Source: Sulfurimonas sp.
Lineage (GTDB): Bacteria; Campylobacterota; Campylobacteria; Campylobacterales; Sulfurimonadaceae
DNA: 64,000 nucleotides
Reading direction: 5' to 3'
Assembly (NCBI RefSeq): GCF_028714975.1
Contig: NZ_JAQTLH010000004.1
Location: 172,507 to 236,506, forward strand
Part shown: positions 62,744-64,000 of the stretch, piece after piece
Layout of the letters: each line of letters opens with the position of its first letter
How positions within the stretch are numbered: the first letter of the stretch is position 1
Notes under the pieces: generated by a model
What the model was told of the DNA's origin: nothing
The model's input: the letters and a program-made list of their open reading frames with translations, nothing else
Database searches by the model: none
Position numbers and translations under genes: made by a program

Positions 62744-63808
62744 TTAATCTCCAAGCGCCCAGATATCAAAAGGAATCATCTCTACGACAGATAGCGGATG
62801 GCTCATGCTTCCCTCTTTGCTCATTGTTATTGCAGTCACTTTTTTAATCTGATATGTAAATAAGAATGCTTCAATAGACTCTATTTTTTTAAACAGCACC
62901 CTCTCATCCGCAAAAGGCATTCCTAAAATCACCTCTTCGCTAAGCGGGAGATAAAAATCAATGCCGTCATCGTAAAAGCACTCTTGGTTTGATTTTAAAA
63001 GTTCTAGGTAAATCATATTTTCAAAAAGCCTGCCGAAATGTTTATCTATGCTAAGTGCAGATTTTAAAGATATGTCGCACAGATAAATTTTTCTGATTGC
63101 TTTTGGATGATTTGTTTTTTGCAGTTGATGTATGTAGCCTTTTTCGCTCAGAGCATCAAAAGATTTATAGAGTTTGTCTTTTGATATTTTTCTTGTATGT
63201 TTAAGCCTCTCATATATAGAGTATGGAGATATTTTTTGTGCCATCATTTTTGTACAAAAAATCAGAATGTCAAGTTCTATTTCATTTAGTGTATTTTTTA
63301 ATATTTTTTGGAGATAGATAACTCTCTCGTCGCTATTTATCTTATGCATAAACGGAAAACCGCCTAGTTGAAAAAAGTGGTTGAGTGAACTTGAATCATA
63401 TTTATGTTCATAGGCAAGAAACTCTTCATAATCTAGCGGATATAGCCTAATGGTGTTTAAAAACTCTATCTGATAATTTATTTCGCTGCAAATAATTAAC
63501 TGCGCTACATTTACTATTTTAATAGTTTGAATATAGTTGTCGAGTACAAGTGTTTCAATTCTGTTATTGTTGCAAAAATTTTGGAGTATATTGTTGAACT
63601 CATCTATATCAATACGCAAGTCACTGCAGTCAATATATATGTAGCTGTTTTTTTTAAGTCCGAGCAGATAGTTTTTAACAAGTTTTGTTTTTCCGCTTTG
63701 CGATATCCCGTTTATCTGATAACTAAAATTTTCTAAAGATAATTTTCTAAAGTGAAATTTATCTAAATGTATGTCGGTTTTGTATAACTCTTCAAGTAAA
63801 ATTTCCAT
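62744..63808 (-). CDS. AAA_14/DUF4143-type P-loop ATPase
   Basis: The 354-residue protein has an N-terminal ATPase domain with a Walker A GISQSGKTKLV loop, a Walker B-like TLVLDNYIQ strand and a short TIRLYPLDYEEFLAYE motif. A winged-helix-like middle (ISPYSIYERLKHTRKISKDKLYKSF) and a nuclease-like C-terminus (HFGRLFENMIYLELLKS) follow. The order fits the AAA_14 plus DUF4143 family, whose members are often linked to mobile elements or defence, but no partner is near. It has no ribosome site worth noting. It lies just before the rpsJ promoter, divergent. Confidence 0.75.
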   Translation of the reverse strand: MEILLEELYKTDIHLDKFHFRKLSLENFSYQINGISQSGKTKLVKNYLLGLKKNSYIYIDCSDLRIDIDEFNNILQNFCNNNRIETLVLDNYIQTIKIVNVAQLIICSEINYQIEFLNTIRLYPLDYEEFLAYEHKYDSSSLNHFFQLGGFPFMHKINSDERVIYLQKILKNTLNEIELDILIFCTKMMAQKISPYSIYERLKHTRKISKDKLYKSFDALSEKGYIHQLQKTNHPKAIRKIYLCDISLKSALSIDKHFGRLFENMIYLELLKSNQECFYDDGIDFYLPLSEEVILGMPFADERVLFKKIESIEAFLFTYQIKKVTAITMSKEGSMSHPLSVVEMIPFDIWALGD

Positions 63809-63880
63809 GTTGCAATTTTACCATTTCCTTATTAAAAGGAAATAAAATTGTATAAATTTTAAATTTTAGTCCATATATTC

Positions 63881-63909
63881 TTGAATTATAGAGATAGTTT
63901 GGATACAAT
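63881..63909 (+). promoter_or_regulatory. Sigma-70 promoter of the rpsJ ribosomal operon
   Basis: TTGAAT (63881-63886) and TACAAT (63904-63909) with 17-base spacing, 55 bases before the rpsJ ATG. AAGGAA precedes the start codon. Confidence 0.75.
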
Positions 63910-63963
63910 TCCGCTCCCTTAAATAGTCAGGCAAGACTTGACGAGTTCTTTAGAAGGAAAAAC

Positions 63964-64000
63964 ATGGAAAAAATTCGTTTAAAATTGAAAGCTTATGATC
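63964..64000 (+). CDS. rpsJ: 30S ribosomal protein S10, first codons (cut by window end)
   Basis: The frame MEKIRLKLKAYD is the conserved N-terminus of S10. Only 12 codons are inside the window. It is normally the first gene of the large S10 ribosomal protein operon, consistent with the promoter seen just before it. Confidence 0.93.
   Translation, partial: MEKIRLKLKAYD

Overview
The window looks like chromosomal DNA of a free-living, flagellated member of the Campylobacterota (Epsilonproteobacteria), probably close to Sulfurimonas or Sulfuricurvum. This rests on low-GC, densely packed genes, a Campylobacter-style flagellin beside a long pseudaminic-acid operon, a futalosine-pathway MqnA, a short SRP RNA, molybdopterin genes, an OprD/MOMP-like porin and many large sensory proteins. 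No prophage, insertion sequence or CRISPR array was seen. The first gene (ackA) and the last (rpsJ) are cut by the window edges.

Layout. 1-4.2 kb: ackA, a palindromic repeat, a small toxin-antitoxin pair, upp, a methyltransferase and a beta-carbonic anhydrase. 4.2-12.9 kb: asnB with a methyltransferase, an FAD oxidoreductase, a secreted thioredoxin-like protein, a cation/proton antiporter, bioB, a phosphodiesterase and topA. 13-33 kb: a flagellar and glycosylation island. An oversized flagellin gene behind a sigma-28 promoter faces a fifteen-gene minus-strand operon (pseB-pseC-pseF-uma2-pseGH-pseI, five accessory sugar genes, pseA-hisH-hisF and maf). fliD and the divergent fliS/fliT-like pair follow, each with its own sigma-28-like promoter. 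Together they make, sugar-modify, chaperone and cap the filament.

33-43 kb: an SDR, a nucleoside-phosphorylase-like protein, an orphan HPt protein, the SRP RNA, rpmI-rplT, a partner-switching operon (STAS protein, NIT-domain chemoreceptor, receiver/PP2C/kinase fusion), rarA, an rluB-type synthase with an octapeptide-repeat tail, and kdsD. 43-52 kb: an unknown P-loop protein, nnrDE, thiG, and a two-gene system made of a 1573-residue hybrid kinase with a PhnD-like sensor and a diguanylate cyclase. 52-52.6 kb: five tRNA genes (Pro, His, Arg, Arg, Leu) behind a good sigma-70 promoter. 52.8-64 kb: a DUF4337 protein with a histidine-phosphatase-like partner, mqnA, moaD-moaE-moeA, a porin, rnhB, a cytosolic zinc-binding chemoreceptor with two response-regulator/kinase genes, a P-loop ATPase and the start of rpsJ.

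The most striking signal is inside the flagellin. Its variable region (about residues 370-669) is built from hexads of the type [LIV]-x-x-G-[ST]-x, often in unbroken register for 60-126 residues and grouped in 36-residue units. This is the signature of a left-handed parallel beta-helix, which is not a normal flagellin domain. Other points of interest are the accessory sugar genes and Uma2-family nuclease inside the pse operon, a HisF-like protein that has lost its Asp11, and the partner-switching chemoreceptor operon.
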